This document shows positions 39,606 through 50,628 of a stretch of 64,000 nucleotides of DNA, one piece after another. Each line of letters begins with the position of its first letter. Position 1 is the stretch's first letter. The DNA comes from Prochlorococcus sp. AG-412-J13 (GTDB lineage: Bacteria; Cyanobacteriota; Cyanobacteriia; PCC-6307; Cyanobiaceae). The notes beneath the pieces were generated by a model. The model ran no database searches and had not been told where the DNA came from. It saw nothing but the letters and a program-made list of their open reading frames with translations. The stretch is taken from positions 22,479 to 86,478 of the forward strand of contig QCLE01000006.1 in the NCBI GenBank assembly GCA_003214815.1, in the 5' to 3' direction. Position numbers and translations under genes: made by a program.

Positions 39606-40553
39606 ATGTCTATTCCTGAAGTAGGTAAAAAAATAAGGGTAACAGTTCCTTCCACAACTGCCAATTTAGGGCCTGGATTCGATTGCCTTGGAGCAGCATT
39701 AGATTTGTATAATGAGTTTATTTTTACAAGAATTGAAGGTGGTGGAGATAGATTTGATTTAATAATGGAAAGTACAGATGGTAACCATTTAAGAGGAGGA
39801 CCTGAAAACTTAGTTTTTAGAGCAGCTCAGAAAGTATGGGAGAGCGCAAATATGGATTCTTTTGCACTTGAAGCGAGAGTTAAGTTGGCAGTGCCGCCTG
39901 CACGCGGACTTGGAAGTAGTGCTACAGCGATAGTTGCTGGACTAATCGGAGCAAATGCAATAATGAACTCTCCATTGTCCAAAGAAAAACTCCTTGAACT
40001 TGCTATTGATATAGAGGGTCATCCTGATAATGTAGTTCCCTCTCTCCTGGGAGGTCTTTGTTTGACAGCCAGGTCGTCTTCTCAAAGATGGAGAATCATT
40101 AAATGTGATTGGCACGATTCAATTAAAACTGTTGTAGCAATACCTGCAATTCGTCTGAGCACAAGTGAAGCAAGAAAGGTTATGCCCAAGAATGTACCCA
40201 TATCTGATGCAGTGACAAATATGGGGGCACTTACTTTGTTACTAAATGGCTTAAAAGCAGGAAATGAGGAACTTATAAAAGAGGGAATGTTTGATAAGCT
40301 ACATGAACCCTACAGATGGAAACTTATTAAAGGTGGACTAGAAGTAAAAGATGCTGCACTAAATGCAGGTGCTCTAGGATGCGCAATTAGCGGGGCTGGA
40401 CCAAGTATTTTAGCTTTATGTAAAAAAGAAAATGGTAAAAACGTCAGTCAAGCCATGGTGAAAGCATGGGAGAATTCAGGTGTAGCTAGCAGAGCACCAT
40501 ACTTGAACGTTCAAACAACAGGTAGCCGATTCAGCCCTATCCATCGTAAGTAG
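39606..40553 (+). CDS. thrB: Homoserine kinase
   Basis: A 315-residue GHMP kinase of the threonine pathway. The N-terminal PSTTANLGPGFDCLG is family specific, the ATP loop is PPARGLGSSATAIVAG, and the C-terminal GALGCAISGAGPSILAL is the third GHMP motif. It starts at ATG with a 7-base gap after glk. The length is normal. Confidence 0.96.
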   Translation: MSIPEVGKKIRVTVPSTTANLGPGFDCLGAALDLYNEFIFTRIEGGGDRFDLIMESTDGNHLRGGPENLVFRAAQKVWESANMDSFALEARVKLAVPPARGLGSSATAIVAGLIGANAIMNSPLSKEKLLELAIDIEGHPDNVVPSLLGGLCLTARSSSQRWRIIKCDWHDSIKTVVAIPAIRLSTSEARKVMPKNVPISDAVTNMGALTLLLNGLKAGNEELIKEGMFDKLHEPYRWKLIKGGLEVKDAALNAGALGCAISGAGPSILALCKKENGKNVSQAMVKAWENSGVASRAPYLNVQTTGSRFSPIHRK

Positions 40554-40632
40554 TTTTACTTAGGCATTTTTAATGTTATAGTCTCAAGCTAGTACAACTT
40601 CAACTAGAATAAAAAAATTATTCATTACATAA

Positions 40633-42174
40633 ATGAATTTAGAATCTTTTCCTTGGCTATCATCTATTATTTTACTGCCTTTAATTGGGGCATTAATAAT
40701 GCCTTTCTTGAGTTCGAAAGAAGGAGAAGATAATACACTCCCTAGAAACACATCATTAAGTTTTTTATTTATAGATTTTTTACTAATAATCGCCGTCCTT
40801 TTTCAAAAATTTAATACTTCAGATAGTTCTTTGCAACTGGTAGAAAGATTTTCCTGGTTACCCTCAATAGGCTTAGAGTGGTCTCTTGGCGTAGATGGGT
40901 TATCTGCTCCTTTAGTAGCGTTGAGTGGATTAATTACATTTTTATCAGCTGCCGCAAGTTGGAAAATTAAGAAAAAATCTAATCTATATTTTGCTCTTTT
41001 ATTAGTCCAAGCATCTGCACAGGCATTAGTTTTCCTTTCTCAAGATTTCCTATTATTTTTCTTGGCATGGGAACTTGAATTAGTTCCGGTATATCTTCTT
41101 ATTGCGATTTGGGGAGGGAAAAAGAAATTATATGCGGCTACCAAATTTATTCTTTATACGGCTTTAGCTTCTTTATTAATACTCATAAGTGGTTTAGCAC
41201 TTGCCTTGAATGGTGATACCTTTACTTTAAATATTACCGATTTAACCAATAAACATGTAACTGGCAGCCTAGCCTTATTATCCTATTTAGGATTTTTAAT
41301 TGGTTTTGGAGTAAAACTTCCTATCTTTCCATTACATACTTGGTTACCCGATGCCCATGGAGAGGCTAATGCACCAGTCTCAATGTTACTCGCTGGAATA
41401 CTTTTAAAAATGGGAGGCTACGCCCTCTTAAGATTCAATGTTCAAATACTACCTGAAGTACATCTTCAAATTGCACCTGCATTAATTATTCTTGGAATCA
41501 TTAATATAATTTACGGAGCATTAAATGCATTTGCACAAGATAATGTTAAAAGGAGAATTGCATGTAGCTCGGTGAGTCATATGGGTTTTGTTCTATTAGG
41601 GATTGGAGCAGTAGATGCTCTAGGTATAAGCGGAGCAATGCTCCAAATGATCAGTCACGGACTTATAGCTGCAGCTATGTTTTTTGTTACGGGCTCTTTC
41701 TATGAAAGAACAAATACTCTTTCGATCCCAAATATGGGCGGTTTGGCAAAAGTCTTGCCAATAACTTTTGCTTTTTTCTTGGCAAGCTCTTTAGCCTCTC
41801 TAGCACTACCTGGGATGAGCGGTTTTATAAGTGAAATAACTGTATTTTTAGGTATCACTAGTCAAGAAGGCTACAGCTCTATCTTTAGATCGATCACTAT
41901 TCTTATTGCAGCAATAGGTTTAGTTCTAACACCGATATATCTACTATCAATGTGTAGAAGAGTATTCTTTGGCCCTAGAATTCCTGCATTAGCTACAGTT
42001 AAAGAGATGAATGGCAGAGAATTGACGATAGGTTTCAGTTTATTGCTGCCTACTCTGGTGATAGGTTTTTGGCCGAAAATCGCCATAAATTTATACGAAT
42101 CTTCAACAAATGCTCTCAGTCAGCAGCTTACTTTAGCTAAATTAGTAGGGTTAATCCCTACTTTAGTTAATTAA
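40633..42174 (+). CDS. ndhD: NAD(P)H-quinone oxidoreductase subunit 4 (NdhD)
   Basis: A 513-residue, 14-helix proton-pumping subunit of the photosynthetic NDH-1 complex in the thylakoid. The MrpD/NuoM signature is [32 protein letters not shown] split across helices 7-8, with charged residues for proton transfer (the KL of LPIFPLH and the E of [12 protein letters not shown]). It starts at ATG, about 80 bases after thrB. NdhD subtypes define NDH-1 forms; this looks like a respiratory/cyclic NDH-1L type, not the CO2-uptake type, but I cannot be certain. Confidence 0.95.
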   Translation: MNLESFPWLSSIILLPLIGALIMPFLSSKEGEDNTLPRNTSLSFLFIDFLLIIAVLFQKFNTSDSSLQLVERFSWLPSIGLEWSLGVDGLSAPLVALSGLITFLSAAASWKIKKKSNLYFALLLVQASAQALVFLSQDFLLFFLAWELELVPVYLLIAIWGGKKKLYAATKFILYTALASLLILISGLALALNGDTFTLNITDLTNKHVTGSLALLSYLGFLIGFGVKLPIFPLHTWLPDAHGEANAPVSMLLAGILLKMGGYALLRFNVQILPEVHLQIAPALIILGIINIIYGALNAFAQDNVKRRIACSSVSHMGFVLLGIGAVDALGISGAMLQMISHGLIAAAMFFVTGSFYERTNTLSIPNMGGLAKVLPITFAFFLASSLASLALPGMSGFISEITVFLGITSQEGYSSIFRSITILIAAIGLVLTPIYLLSMCRRVFFGPRIPALATVKEMNGRELTIGFSLLLPTLVIGFWPKIAINLYESSTNALSQQLTLAKLVGLIPTLVN

Positions 42175-42187
42175 ACTATTTTAATAA

Positions 42188-44278
42188 ATGGATTCCTCAA
42201 TTTTTAAATATGGAGAACTACCAGAATTTGAAAAATTTACTCCCGAAAACATAAGTTTACAATTTCCTTTAATACTAGAAAAGATCGCAGAAGACTTTCA
42301 AAAGATAGAGAAAAATTTATCTAATTATTTGATTCAAAATGATTTAAATTGGGATAAGGTAATAAATCCTTTAAATGAAGTCAATGAAATTCTTAGATGG
42401 AGTTGGGGAGTAATAAGCCACCTAAATGCTGTGAATAATTCAGAAAGTCTTAGAGATATTTATTCAAAATTTCTTCCAGAGATTATTAGCATTAGTAACA
42501 AATTCGGGCAAAGTAAAATAATTTACCATTCTTTAGTCAAGCTTAAAGAGACAAATAACTTTGATCAAATCAAAAATAGAATTTTAGATAAAGAAATTCT
42601 TGAAATGCAACATAGAGGAATTTCACTACAAAAAAATGATCAAGAAGTGTTCAACAACATTTCAGAAAAGCTGGGAAAGCTATCAACAAACTTCAGCAAT
42701 AATGTACTTGATGCAACTAATAAATGGTTTTTAATATTAAATAAAAAATCTGAAGTCGATGGCCTTCCTGAACGAGTACTTGAATTGATGGCTATTTCTG
42801 CACATAATCACCTAAAAAAAGATAAAGAAGTTGATATTAAAAATGGCCCATGGAAATTAAGTCTAGATATTCCAACTTATACTTCATTTATGACATATGC
42901 CACCGACCGTAAACTTAGAGAAAAACTATATAAGGCATTCGTTGGTAGGGCTTCTCAAGGAGAAAAAAATAATTCTCAAATCATTGAAGAGATATTATCT
43001 CTTAGAACTAAACAGGCTAATCTTCTCGGTTATAAAAGTTGGGCAGAACTAAGTTTGTCAACGAAAATGGCGAAAGAAATAAAACATGTTGAAAACCTTT
43101 TAGAAGAATTGAGAGAACCAGCATTCAATACCGCAAAAATTGAATTAGAAACGCTGGATAAGTTTTCTAAAGCTAATGGGTTTTCAAAATCACAAGATAT
43201 CGAGCCATGGGATATTAGTTATTGGTCTGAACTACTTAGAAAGCAAAAACTCAATTTGGATCAAGAGTCTTTGAGGCCTTGGTTCCCACTAAATGATGTT
43301 TTGAAAGGTTTATTTAAATTAAGCGAAAAGCTTTTTGAAATTAAAGTAGTTGAGGCAACTGATGAAGCTCCTCTATGGAATGATGACGTTTTATTTTTTA
43401 ATATCTTCAATAAAGAAGATAACAAAATAGCATCTTTTTACCTCGATCCATATTCTCGGCCTGAATCAAAGAGAGGAGGGGCTTGGATGGATGAATGTTT
43501 GAATAAAAATAATGTTAGCAAAAAGACCCTCCCTGTGGCATATCTTGTTTGCAATCAGACTCCACCATCAAAAGATAAACCTAGTTTGATGAGTTTTGAA
43601 GAGGTTCAGACACTGTTCCATGAATTTGGTCATGGTCTTCAACACATGCTTACTACTGTAAATCTTCCTCAAGCAGCTGGTATCAATAATATTGAATGGG
43701 ATGCAGTCGAACTTCCAAGTCAATTTATGGAAAACTGGTGTTTCCATAAAAATACACTTTTGAATATTGCTAAGCACTATAAAACAGGAGAAAAATTATC
43801 CGATGACAATTTTGAAAAGCTCCTGAAGAATAGAACTTTTAATTGTGGTATGGCAACTCTTAGACAACTACATTTTGCAATTACAGACCTCAGGTTACAC
43901 AGTAATATTGATAAAAACGAAGGTAAAACAGCAGATAAAATAAGAAGGGAAATTGCAAAACAAACTACTGTTATTGCACCAATTCAAGAAGATCAATTTC
44001 TTTGTTGTTTTAGTCATATATTTGCAGGCGGATATTCTGCTGGATATTATTCCTACAAATGGGCTGAAGTTCTAAGTGCCGATGCTTTTTCAATGTTCGA
44101 AGAGGCTGATCTAGAAAACTCTGAAGATTTAAAATTAATAGGAAAGAAATTTAAAGATACAATACTCAGCTTGGGTGGAAGCTTACCTCCATTAGACATA
44201 TTCAAACTATTCAGGGGAAGAGAACCACAAACAGATTCCTTAATAAGACACTTAGGTCTATCTGGAGCTACATCATAA
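42188..44278 (+). CDS. prlC: Oligopeptidase A (M3 family metallopeptidase)
   Basis: A 696-residue cytoplasmic zinc endopeptidase that degrades signal-peptide fragments and small peptides. The zinc motif HEFGHGLQHML lies at roughly residue 478, with the third ligand Glu in WDAVELPSQFMENW. The N-terminal helical lid and the C-terminal FAGGYSAGYYSYKWAEVL are M3A features. The start is ATG, 13 bases after ndhD. Its stop overlaps the convergent lipase by 11 bases. Confidence 0.94.
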   Translation: MDSSIFKYGELPEFEKFTPENISLQFPLILEKIAEDFQKIEKNLSNYLIQNDLNWDKVINPLNEVNEILRWSWGVISHLNAVNNSESLRDIYSKFLPEIISISNKFGQSKIIYHSLVKLKETNNFDQIKNRILDKEILEMQHRGISLQKNDQEVFNNISEKLGKLSTNFSNNVLDATNKWFLILNKKSEVDGLPERVLELMAISAHNHLKKDKEVDIKNGPWKLSLDIPTYTSFMTYATDRKLREKLYKAFVGRASQGEKNNSQIIEEILSLRTKQANLLGYKSWAELSLSTKMAKEIKHVENLLEELREPAFNTAKIELETLDKFSKANGFSKSQDIEPWDISYWSELLRKQKLNLDQESLRPWFPLNDVLKGLFKLSEKLFEIKVVEATDEAPLWNDDVLFFNIFNKEDNKIASFYLDPYSRPESKRGGAWMDECLNKNNVSKKTLPVAYLVCNQTPPSKDKPSLMSFEEVQTLFHEFGHGLQHMLTTVNLPQAAGINNIEWDAVELPSQFMENWCFHKNTLLNIAKHYKTGEKLSDDNFEKLLKNRTFNCGMATLRQLHFAITDLRLHSNIDKNEGKTADKIRREIAKQTTVIAPIQEDQFLCCFSHIFAGGYSAGYYSYKWAEVLSADAFSMFEEADLENSEDLKLIGKKFKDTILSLGGSLPPLDIFKLFRGREPQTDSLIRHLGLSGATS

Positions 44279-44879
44279 TTTCATCGATTATTTTGCCAAC
44301 CGCAGATTTATTTCTTACAAGATTTCTATGTTTATATACTTTTACTGATATGTTCTTTCCAAAATTCAACTTAGTCCACCAGCCAGGAAAAACCATTAAA
44401 TCCCAATAAGTAAAGAAATTTATACACTCGATATTATCAAGAAAAAAATCATTATTTGCAAGTTCTCTCAATAACTTACTATTTATTTTCATTTCTGATA
44501 TTCCTCTAAAGGGGTATTTAGGTATTAATTGAGCCATCAAAGTTCCTTTGTGAGGGGAACCTATAGATATTAATCTTCTTGTCCTTTTATATCCATTAAA
44601 TTTTTGAAGCCAGTGTCTACTAATTATTCCTCCCATAGAAAATCCCAAAATATCTATTTCTTTTTCTAAACCGTATTTCTCTAAAATTAATTCGTTTAAT
44701 TTATGAGTCAAATCAAGAATTGAAGTCATTCCATATGAATGCTCAAGAGTTGGGGCAAAATATTCAATGCCAATATCATCAAGTTTTGAGGTAATAGAAG
44801 AAAAAATACTTGAAGTATTCCAAAGACCATGAATCAATATAATGGGATTTTTTTTTTCAATACTTTTAATTTTTTTCAA
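44268..44879 (-). CDS. Lipase-like alpha/beta hydrolase
   Basis: A 203-residue esterase of the triacylglycerol-lipase-like class. The oxyanion-loop motif ILIHGLWNTSSIF and the nucleophile elbow ILGFSMGGIISRHWLQ are clear; Ser is in GFSMGG. The C-terminal His is plausible in VYKHRNLVRN. The substrate is unknown. The start is a TTG at 44879, 14 bases inside folB, so the two are overlapping on the minus strand. Alternative starts are absent because the conserved strand starts at once. Confidence 0.85.
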   Translation of the reverse strand: MKKIKSIEKKNPIILIHGLWNTSSIFSSITSKLDDIGIEYFAPTLEHSYGMTSILDLTHKLNELILEKYGLEKEIDILGFSMGGIISRHWLQKFNGYKRTRRLISIGSPHKGTLMAQLIPKYPFRGISEMKINSKLLRELANNDFFLDNIECINFFTYWDLMVFPGWWTKLNFGKNISVKVYKHRNLVRNKSAVGKIIDEIMM

Positions 44880-45228
44880 GAATTCTTACTATTGACACCT
44901 TCCCATCAAAACCTGTGACTGGAGGATTGCATTTTGTCAAAATAAGTTTAATTTTAGAAAGCTTAAATTCCTGATCAATGATTTCTAAAATTTCGTTTGA
45001 ATATTTTTCGATTGTAAAACAATTGATTTTCTTTGATTGATCTTTTAAAAGATGAACTAATTCTGAATAGTCAATTGTTTTTTTAATATCATCATTTACT
45101 GTACATTTTTCAAAATCAGTCCACAAAAATATATCTAAAGTAAATAGTTGCCCTAATTCCCTTTCTTCATCAAGAACGCCAACCCTAGCCCAAAGTTTAA
45201 TATTCTCAATTTTTAAAAATGTCTCCAT
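44866..45228 (-). CDS. folB: Dihydroneopterin aldolase
   Basis: A 120-residue enzyme of folate synthesis. The N-terminal LKIENIKLWARVGVLDEEREL and central DYSELVHLLKDQSKKINCFTIE match FolB, with the catalytic Glu in VLDEEREL and the ILTKCNPPVTGFDGKVSI end strand. It starts at ATG, 11 bases after proA. The gene order proA-folB-lipase on the minus strand is compact. Confidence 0.93.
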   Translation of the reverse strand: METFLKIENIKLWARVGVLDEERELGQLFTLDIFLWTDFEKCTVNDDIKKTIDYSELVHLLKDQSKKINCFTIEKYSNEILEIIDQEFKLSKIKLILTKCNPPVTGFDGKVSIVRILEKN

Positions 45229-45239
45229 CTTTAAAAGTT

Positions 45240-46550
45240 TTAAAGATCTTTATGTGTATAGATAGCCTTTCCGGATGAAAAATCATCGACTATATTTCCA
45301 TCTCCTTTTAGGAAATATTTATAAGTTACCAAACCTTCTAGGCCTACAGGCCCCCTTGGAGGAAGAGTTTGAGTAGATATACCTACTTCAGCCCCTAATC
45401 CATATCTAAACCCATCTGCAAACCTAGTAGAGCAATTATGAAAAACACCTGCACTATCAATTACATTCATAAATTGATTGGCAGTATTTGAATTTGCAGT
45501 AATTATTCCATCTGTATGTTTTGAACTATATTTTTGAATATGAGTGATTGCTTCCTCCAGATCATCAACAATTTTTATAGATAAAATTAAATCCAAATAT
45601 TCAGTTTGCCAATCTTCTAGACTAGCCTCATACTTTAACCCTAATTCAACTGATCTCTTATCTCCAATTAATTTAACATCATTAGAATTAAATAAAGGTA
45701 TGGCCTTTTCTAGAAAAACTGGTGCAATATCCTTATGGACTAATAAAGTTTCTATTGCATTACATGCTGCAGGATATTGAATTTTGCTGTCCAAAGCGAC
45801 TGATAAAGCCATCTCTAGATTTGCCTCAATATCTATAAACAAATGACAAATTCCATCAGCATGGCCTAGTACAGGAATTCTTGTATTCTCCTGAATAAAT
45901 TTAACTAATTCATTACTTCCTCTTGGAATTATTAAATTAATAAATTTCTCAAGATTTAACATCGCCATGCTATCTTTTCTGCTTGTTAGTAAACATATTC
46001 CATTTTTATCAAGACCTGATTCATATAACCCCTGTTGTAAGGCATTGACTATAGCAGTGTTTGTTAAATTGGCTTCACTTCCACCTTTTAGCATTACTCC
46101 ATTACCTGATCTTATTGCTAAGGAACTAATCTGCATCACGGCATCTGGCCTTGATTCAAAAATAACCCCTAAAACTCCAATTGGCACTGTTTTTCTTTCT
46201 AAGATCAATCCCTTTGAAAGCTCTCTTTTTATTTGAACTTGATTTACAGGATCAGCCAAGTCTCCAACTTTTCTTACTCCTTCAATTCCTAAATTTAATT
46301 TTTCTTTTGATAACTTTAATCTAGAGAGTAAAGCGTTTGAAATTCCTTTCTTTTCTGCTCTTTCATAGTCCTCACTATTAGCCTCTAATATTTCTTTAGA
46401 ATTTTTTTCTAGATAATCAGCCATAAAATTTAAGGCTTTAATTCGATTTTGATTTTCAGTCTGACTTATTTTTATTGATGCCAAACGAACTTTATCAGCT
46501 TTTTCTAGAAGATCATTACTTGGTTGAGGAACTTCAAAGATATCTGCCAT
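45240..46550 (-). CDS. proA: Gamma-glutamyl phosphate reductase
   Basis: A 436-residue NADPH-dependent aldehyde dehydrogenase-fold enzyme of proline synthesis. The cofactor region VPIGVLGVIFESRPDAVMQI and SGNGVMLKGGSEA, and the catalytic-cysteine region YPAACNAIETLLVH, are typical, as are the C-terminal VFHNCSTRFADGFRYGLGAEVGIST residues. It has an ATG start and normal length. Confidence 0.96.
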   Translation of the reverse strand: MADIFEVPQPSNDLLEKADKVRLASIKISQTENQNRIKALNFMADYLEKNSKEILEANSEDYERAEKKGISNALLSRLKLSKEKLNLGIEGVRKVGDLADPVNQVQIKRELSKGLILERKTVPIGVLGVIFESRPDAVMQISSLAIRSGNGVMLKGGSEANLTNTAIVNALQQGLYESGLDKNGICLLTSRKDSMAMLNLEKFINLIIPRGSNELVKFIQENTRIPVLGHADGICHLFIDIEANLEMALSVALDSKIQYPAACNAIETLLVHKDIAPVFLEKAIPLFNSNDVKLIGDKRSVELGLKYEASLEDWQTEYLDLILSIKIVDDLEEAITHIQKYSSKHTDGIITANSNTANQFMNVIDSAGVFHNCSTRFADGFRYGLGAEVGISTQTLPPRGPVGLEGLVTYKYFLKGDGNIVDDFSSGKAIYTHKDL

Positions 46551-46616
46551 AATATTTTTTAGTTAATTTAATAATAATTCAAATTAACGATTCTTTAAAG
46601 TAAATTTCTTTCTGAG

Positions 46617-49600
46617 TTAATATCTAAAAAATAATTGAACTTGACTTTTCCAATCCCCATTGGAATCATAAGAACCTAATAATTCTAAATTTGGATTAGC
46701 CTGAAAAGTCAGAATTCCTAAAGGTGAAATATCATCTCTACCTGGAACGGTTTGAAAGGAAAAATTTATCGCATCAGTGATATCAAGCCCTAGTTCGGCC
46801 ACCCAAGCTTGAGAAGAAAATTCCTCATTAGAAGATGATTGGCCATCATTTTCTATATCTAAGTTTTCATTGGAAAAAATATTATTTAAGGAATCATTAT
46901 TTTCTATTAACGCTGGATATAAAGACAATTGAAATCTTTCACTAAAAGCATCAGCATTATTAAGTTGAGAAATAAATGCTCTATTAATTAAATTTGCAGA
47001 GTTACCTCCAATCAAACCAATTATTTGTGATCTGTTATAACTTGGAGTACTTCTTAATTGTATTCTTCTATTTTCATCTGCAAAAGATAATTGATCCAAA
47101 AATCCTTCATAAGAGGCCTCAATTTTGATAAGCCTTGAATTACCAATCCCAAATGATCCAAAACCACTTGAAGTAGCATTCACATCAAGATCAGCTGAGA
47201 TGTTTGAATCCTGATTATTTTCACTTATAGGTATTATAGAATCTGGAACTTTACTAACTAGAGAAAAATTAATAAATGGAACTACACCACTTCTTGACGC
47301 AAATAAAATGTAATTATCTTTATTTTTATCAAGTTTAAAAGGGGTAGTGTATAGATTTGCTCTACCTTTCTTGAGATAAATAAGACCCCTAGCATTTAAA
47401 TCTTTTCCTACCTTGCCATTTATAGTAAGGTCTAATTTGGTATCTAAATAAGATTGCACTATCTCTGAATATTGAAGTTTAAAATCTGGTCCAAGTTTTA
47501 ATTTAAGATTATTAAAACTTAAATTATCCAAATAATTTGGTAGAGTTTCTCCTAAAAGAACAGAATTCAAAATTGTTTCATTTGAAATTATCTCAATATT
47601 CTTTTCATTATTCCAATAGAGTTCTGGCCATTCTTTTTTATCCTTATTTTGGATAGGATTTTTTTCTTTTTTATTTTTTTGATTGGTACTATTAAAATTA
47701 ATAAATCCATTATTAAATGATAGAGATCCACCCAAAATAGGACTTTCAAATGATCCACTTAAATCTATATCTGAATCTATTAAAAAATTAAAATTATCTT
47801 TCTTTAAATTAAATCTATTCGTTATCAAATTGATTTCTGCCTTCTCGGAATCATTATTACTATAAAAAGGCAAAGACCCTTTTATAAAAATTTCTCCAGA
47901 ATCTTCAGACTGTGCTTGAAGATTATTGATCTCTAAAGAATCAAAATCAAATATTATTAAGCTATTAATATCTTTTAATATATTGTTGAAAAAATCGATT
48001 TCAGAATCTTTAATTACGACAAAACCATTTAATAGAGGTTTATTTAAGGATCCTTTTAGGATCATTCTAAGATTCACATCACCTTCTTTAAAGGTAAAGT
48101 ATTCAGCAGCAAAAATATCTATTAACTCAATAAATTTTCCATTACCAGTCAATCTTAGATCTAAGTTATCTGATTTATTTATAGGTATTGAGCCTTTAAT
48201 ACTTATTGGGATTTCAGAGTCATTTATAAGCAAAGACAAGTCAATATCAAAAACAGATTTATTAAACTCAATAATACCTTTTTCAAATAATATTTTGTTA
48301 TTTTTAATTGATGAATTGTTAGAAGAAATTTGACTCGAGAAAGATTTTTTATCAAGGTTATAAAACAAATCCAAATCAAAACCTCCAAGAAAATCTCTTG
48401 GTTGATTTAAAAAAATATTTGCAGCACTTAATGGTAGTTTTTTAATTTTTAAAGAACCTTTACCTTGTAATAATCCCCCTTCCAAATCAATAAAAAATTC
48501 CTCTTTTTTATTTTTATTATCATCTCTAAAGACATCAAGATAGCCATTTAATTTTGCATTTAATTTATAATTGCTTTGCCTATCACCCTCAATAGTTACT
48601 TTTGCATTATATCTACTACTGAATTTATTAAAATATTTTTGCGAGTTAAAATTGTCGTCTTGCGCATTATTACTTTCAAAAAAGTTATTTATAAAATCAA
48701 TCCTCTCTTTAAACGAATTATTTTCTTTATTTATTTCTAAATCATTCAAGATATTGGACTTTATGGTTGGAATAACTTTTTTATTATCAAAATTAACAAT
48801 ATCAAGCGCAGTTAGGACCGTCCAACTAGTACTTATATCGTTAAAGTCTAAATTAATTAAATTATTTTTATTTGAGTCATAATCGACTTCAATTATCCCC
48901 CCGTCAATTGGATATAATGATGAATTTACATAAAAAGAATTATCATTAAAACTAAAATAAAATAATGAGTTTGCTAACTTTATATTTCTATATTTACCTA
49001 GAGTCCAAGCTAGTCTTCCATCAAGATAGGACTGGTCTGAATATATTGATCCAGAACCATTAATAATTCCTTTAATCCTATCGAATTGATTGTTTCTTAT
49101 TGATAATTCAAGTTCATCAAGAGGAAAATTATTTGCTTTCCAAATATAACTATTATTCTCTTTAAATACTTCTATGCTTCCTTTATTGGAATTAAATAAT
49201 CTACTAAAAGATACATTATCTAATTTAAGATTAGAATCAAACTTTATAGAAAGAAATGAAGGAATTGGAGAGTATCTATTTTTCATATTTAAGAGAAATT
49301 GATTATCTTTATTTTTAATATCTCCCTCCCATAGCTCTCTCATTCGTATCCCTTTGAAGTGAGGATAATCAACATTAAACTTTATTGAAATGTCGGGATC
49401 AGTAATTTTTCCTTTTAATTCGCCTTTAGCAGTCACGAAACCCCTAATGTCATTATTTCGGAAAATATTTAAATTAGATAATTGAGTTCTATTTATTTTT
49501 AGACTAGAATCGATTTCACCAAAATTAATTCCTCTTCTATCAAACCAATAGGGAAGATGCCCCGATAGTTCAATATCTGGATTCAGACTGTTAACATATC

Positions 49601-50576
49601 CAAGGCTTCCTTTAAGATCAATTTTATTAGAACTTTTATTTAATGGTATATTTAAATTAAAGTTTGAATTCAAAGTTCCGTAATTTAAGCTTGATGAATT
49701 TCCTATTAAATTATTATCTTTACAAAAAAAACTAGTTGAATCTGAATTTATATTCTCTGAGAAATCTTCTGATTTTATTTTTAAATTAGTAAAAGAAAAT
49801 CTTCCTTCACAAAATGTACGCTTTGAAGATTTATTAAATTTAAAGTTAGATTTGAATTTACCCTTTTTGAAGCTAATTTTTCTATTCCCAATACTATATT
49901 CAGAGCTCTCAAGATCTAATCCTCTAGAAAATAATTCCAGCTTTAAAAAATCTTCATTTAATTTTGTATTGAATTTAAATTCTAGAAGGCCCTTACCATC
50001 AAAATTTGATTTTATATTTGCAATAATTTCTCTATTACTGGACTTATAAATAACGTTACCTTTTACTTTTGTTTCTAATCCTGATTTTTTAAGATTTAGA
50101 ATTGAATATTTATTAAAGTTAAAATTCAAGTCATATTTTAATTTTGATTTTTTTGTACTTCTATCTTTTTCATAAGGTTTATCCCTTTTAAAAAAATCTC
50201 TATCAATATTAATTGCAGCTTGCTCAGGACTTATTTTTACTATCCATTTTTGTTTTAAAAAAGATCTAAAAGGCATAATACCCACATATACATTTTTAGC
50301 TTTAATTTCAGAATCTATGTTTTTTTTATCATTAATTTTTGAATTACCCAAAGAAATACCTAGAAATCTAATCCCGACATAATCACCCAAATCAACATTT
50401 TTATCTAAAATATTCTCAATACTTTCTTCTAATTCTAATTTCCTAGAACTATAAGTTTCTTTTAAAATATTATTTAATAAAAAAGTGCCTAAAAAACCTA
50501 AGGGGAAAAGCATCCCTACTAAAAGAATCTTATTATTTAAATTTAGAGATCTAATTTTTTTCAAGTTAGAGCCCAA
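46617..50576 (-). CDS. tamB: TamB/DUF490-type translocation and assembly protein
   Basis: A 1,319-residue protein. One N-terminal membrane anchor (about residues 15-37) is followed by very long beta-strand-rich, Asn/Ser/Lys-rich repeats that form a periplasm-spanning groove. The C-terminal DUF490 domain carries RSTPSYNRSQIIGLIGG and ends in an aromatic-terminated strand (VQLFFRY). Proteins of this type connect inner and outer membrane and are implicated in lipid transport and outer-membrane protein assembly. The start is TTG at 50576. It may belong with the SAM/Omp85 system encoded elsewhere. Confidence 0.9.
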   Translation of the reverse strand: MGSNLKKIRSLNLNNKILLVGMLFPLGFLGTFLLNNILKETYSSRKLELEESIENILDKNVDLGDYVGIRFLGISLGNSKINDKKNIDSEIKAKNVYVGIMPFRSFLKQKWIVKISPEQAAINIDRDFFKRDKPYEKDRSTKKSKLKYDLNFNFNKYSILNLKKSGLETKVKGNVIYKSSNREIIANIKSNFDGKGLLEFKFNTKLNEDFLKLELFSRGLDLESSEYSIGNRKISFKKGKFKSNFKFNKSSKRTFCEGRFSFTNLKIKSEDFSENINSDSTSFFCKDNNLIGNSSSLNYGTLNSNFNLNIPLNKSSNKIDLKGSLGYVNSLNPDIELSGHLPYWFDRRGINFGEIDSSLKINRTQLSNLNIFRNNDIRGFVTAKGELKGKITDPDISIKFNVDYPHFKGIRMRELWEGDIKNKDNQFLLNMKNRYSPIPSFLSIKFDSNLKLDNVSFSRLFNSNKGSIEVFKENNSYIWKANNFPLDELELSIRNNQFDRIKGIINGSGSIYSDQSYLDGRLAWTLGKYRNIKLANSLFYFSFNDNSFYVNSSLYPIDGGIIEVDYDSNKNNLINLDFNDISTSWTVLTALDIVNFDNKKVIPTIKSNILNDLEINKENNSFKERIDFINNFFESNNAQDDNFNSQKYFNKFSSRYNAKVTIEGDRQSNYKLNAKLNGYLDVFRDDNKNKKEEFFIDLEGGLLQGKGSLKIKKLPLSAANIFLNQPRDFLGGFDLDLFYNLDKKSFSSQISSNNSSIKNNKILFEKGIIEFNKSVFDIDLSLLINDSEIPISIKGSIPINKSDNLDLRLTGNGKFIELIDIFAAEYFTFKEGDVNLRMILKGSLNKPLLNGFVVIKDSEIDFFNNILKDINSLIIFDFDSLEINNLQAQSEDSGEIFIKGSLPFYSNNDSEKAEINLITNRFNLKKDNFNFLIDSDIDLSGSFESPILGGSLSFNNGFINFNSTNQKNKKEKNPIQNKDKKEWPELYWNNEKNIEIISNETILNSVLLGETLPNYLDNLSFNNLKLKLGPDFKLQYSEIVQSYLDTKLDLTINGKVGKDLNARGLIYLKKGRANLYTTPFKLDKNKDNYILFASRSGVVPFINFSLVSKVPDSIIPISENNQDSNISADLDVNATSSGFGSFGIGNSRLIKIEASYEGFLDQLSFADENRRIQLRSTPSYNRSQIIGLIGGNSANLINRAFISQLNNADAFSERFQLSLYPALIENNDSLNNIFSNENLDIENDGQSSSNEEFSSQAWVAELGLDITDAINFSFQTVPGRDDISPLGILTFQANPNLELLGSYDSNGDWKSQVQLFFRY

Positions 50577-50628
50577 AAATAGAGTAGGCTTACAAAATAT
50601 AAGAAATTAATCAGGTCAAAGCCACTAA

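Noticed and set aside
42144..42162. A 7-bp hairpin at the end of ndhD as a terminator
   Set aside because: It lies within the coding end and lacks a following T tract, and prlC starts 26 bases later on the same strand.
47683..48882. Three plus-strand frames of 60-135 codons opposite tamB
   Set aside because: They are shadows of a long gene with skewed Asn/Ser/Lys codons; none has a recognisable motif or ribosome site.
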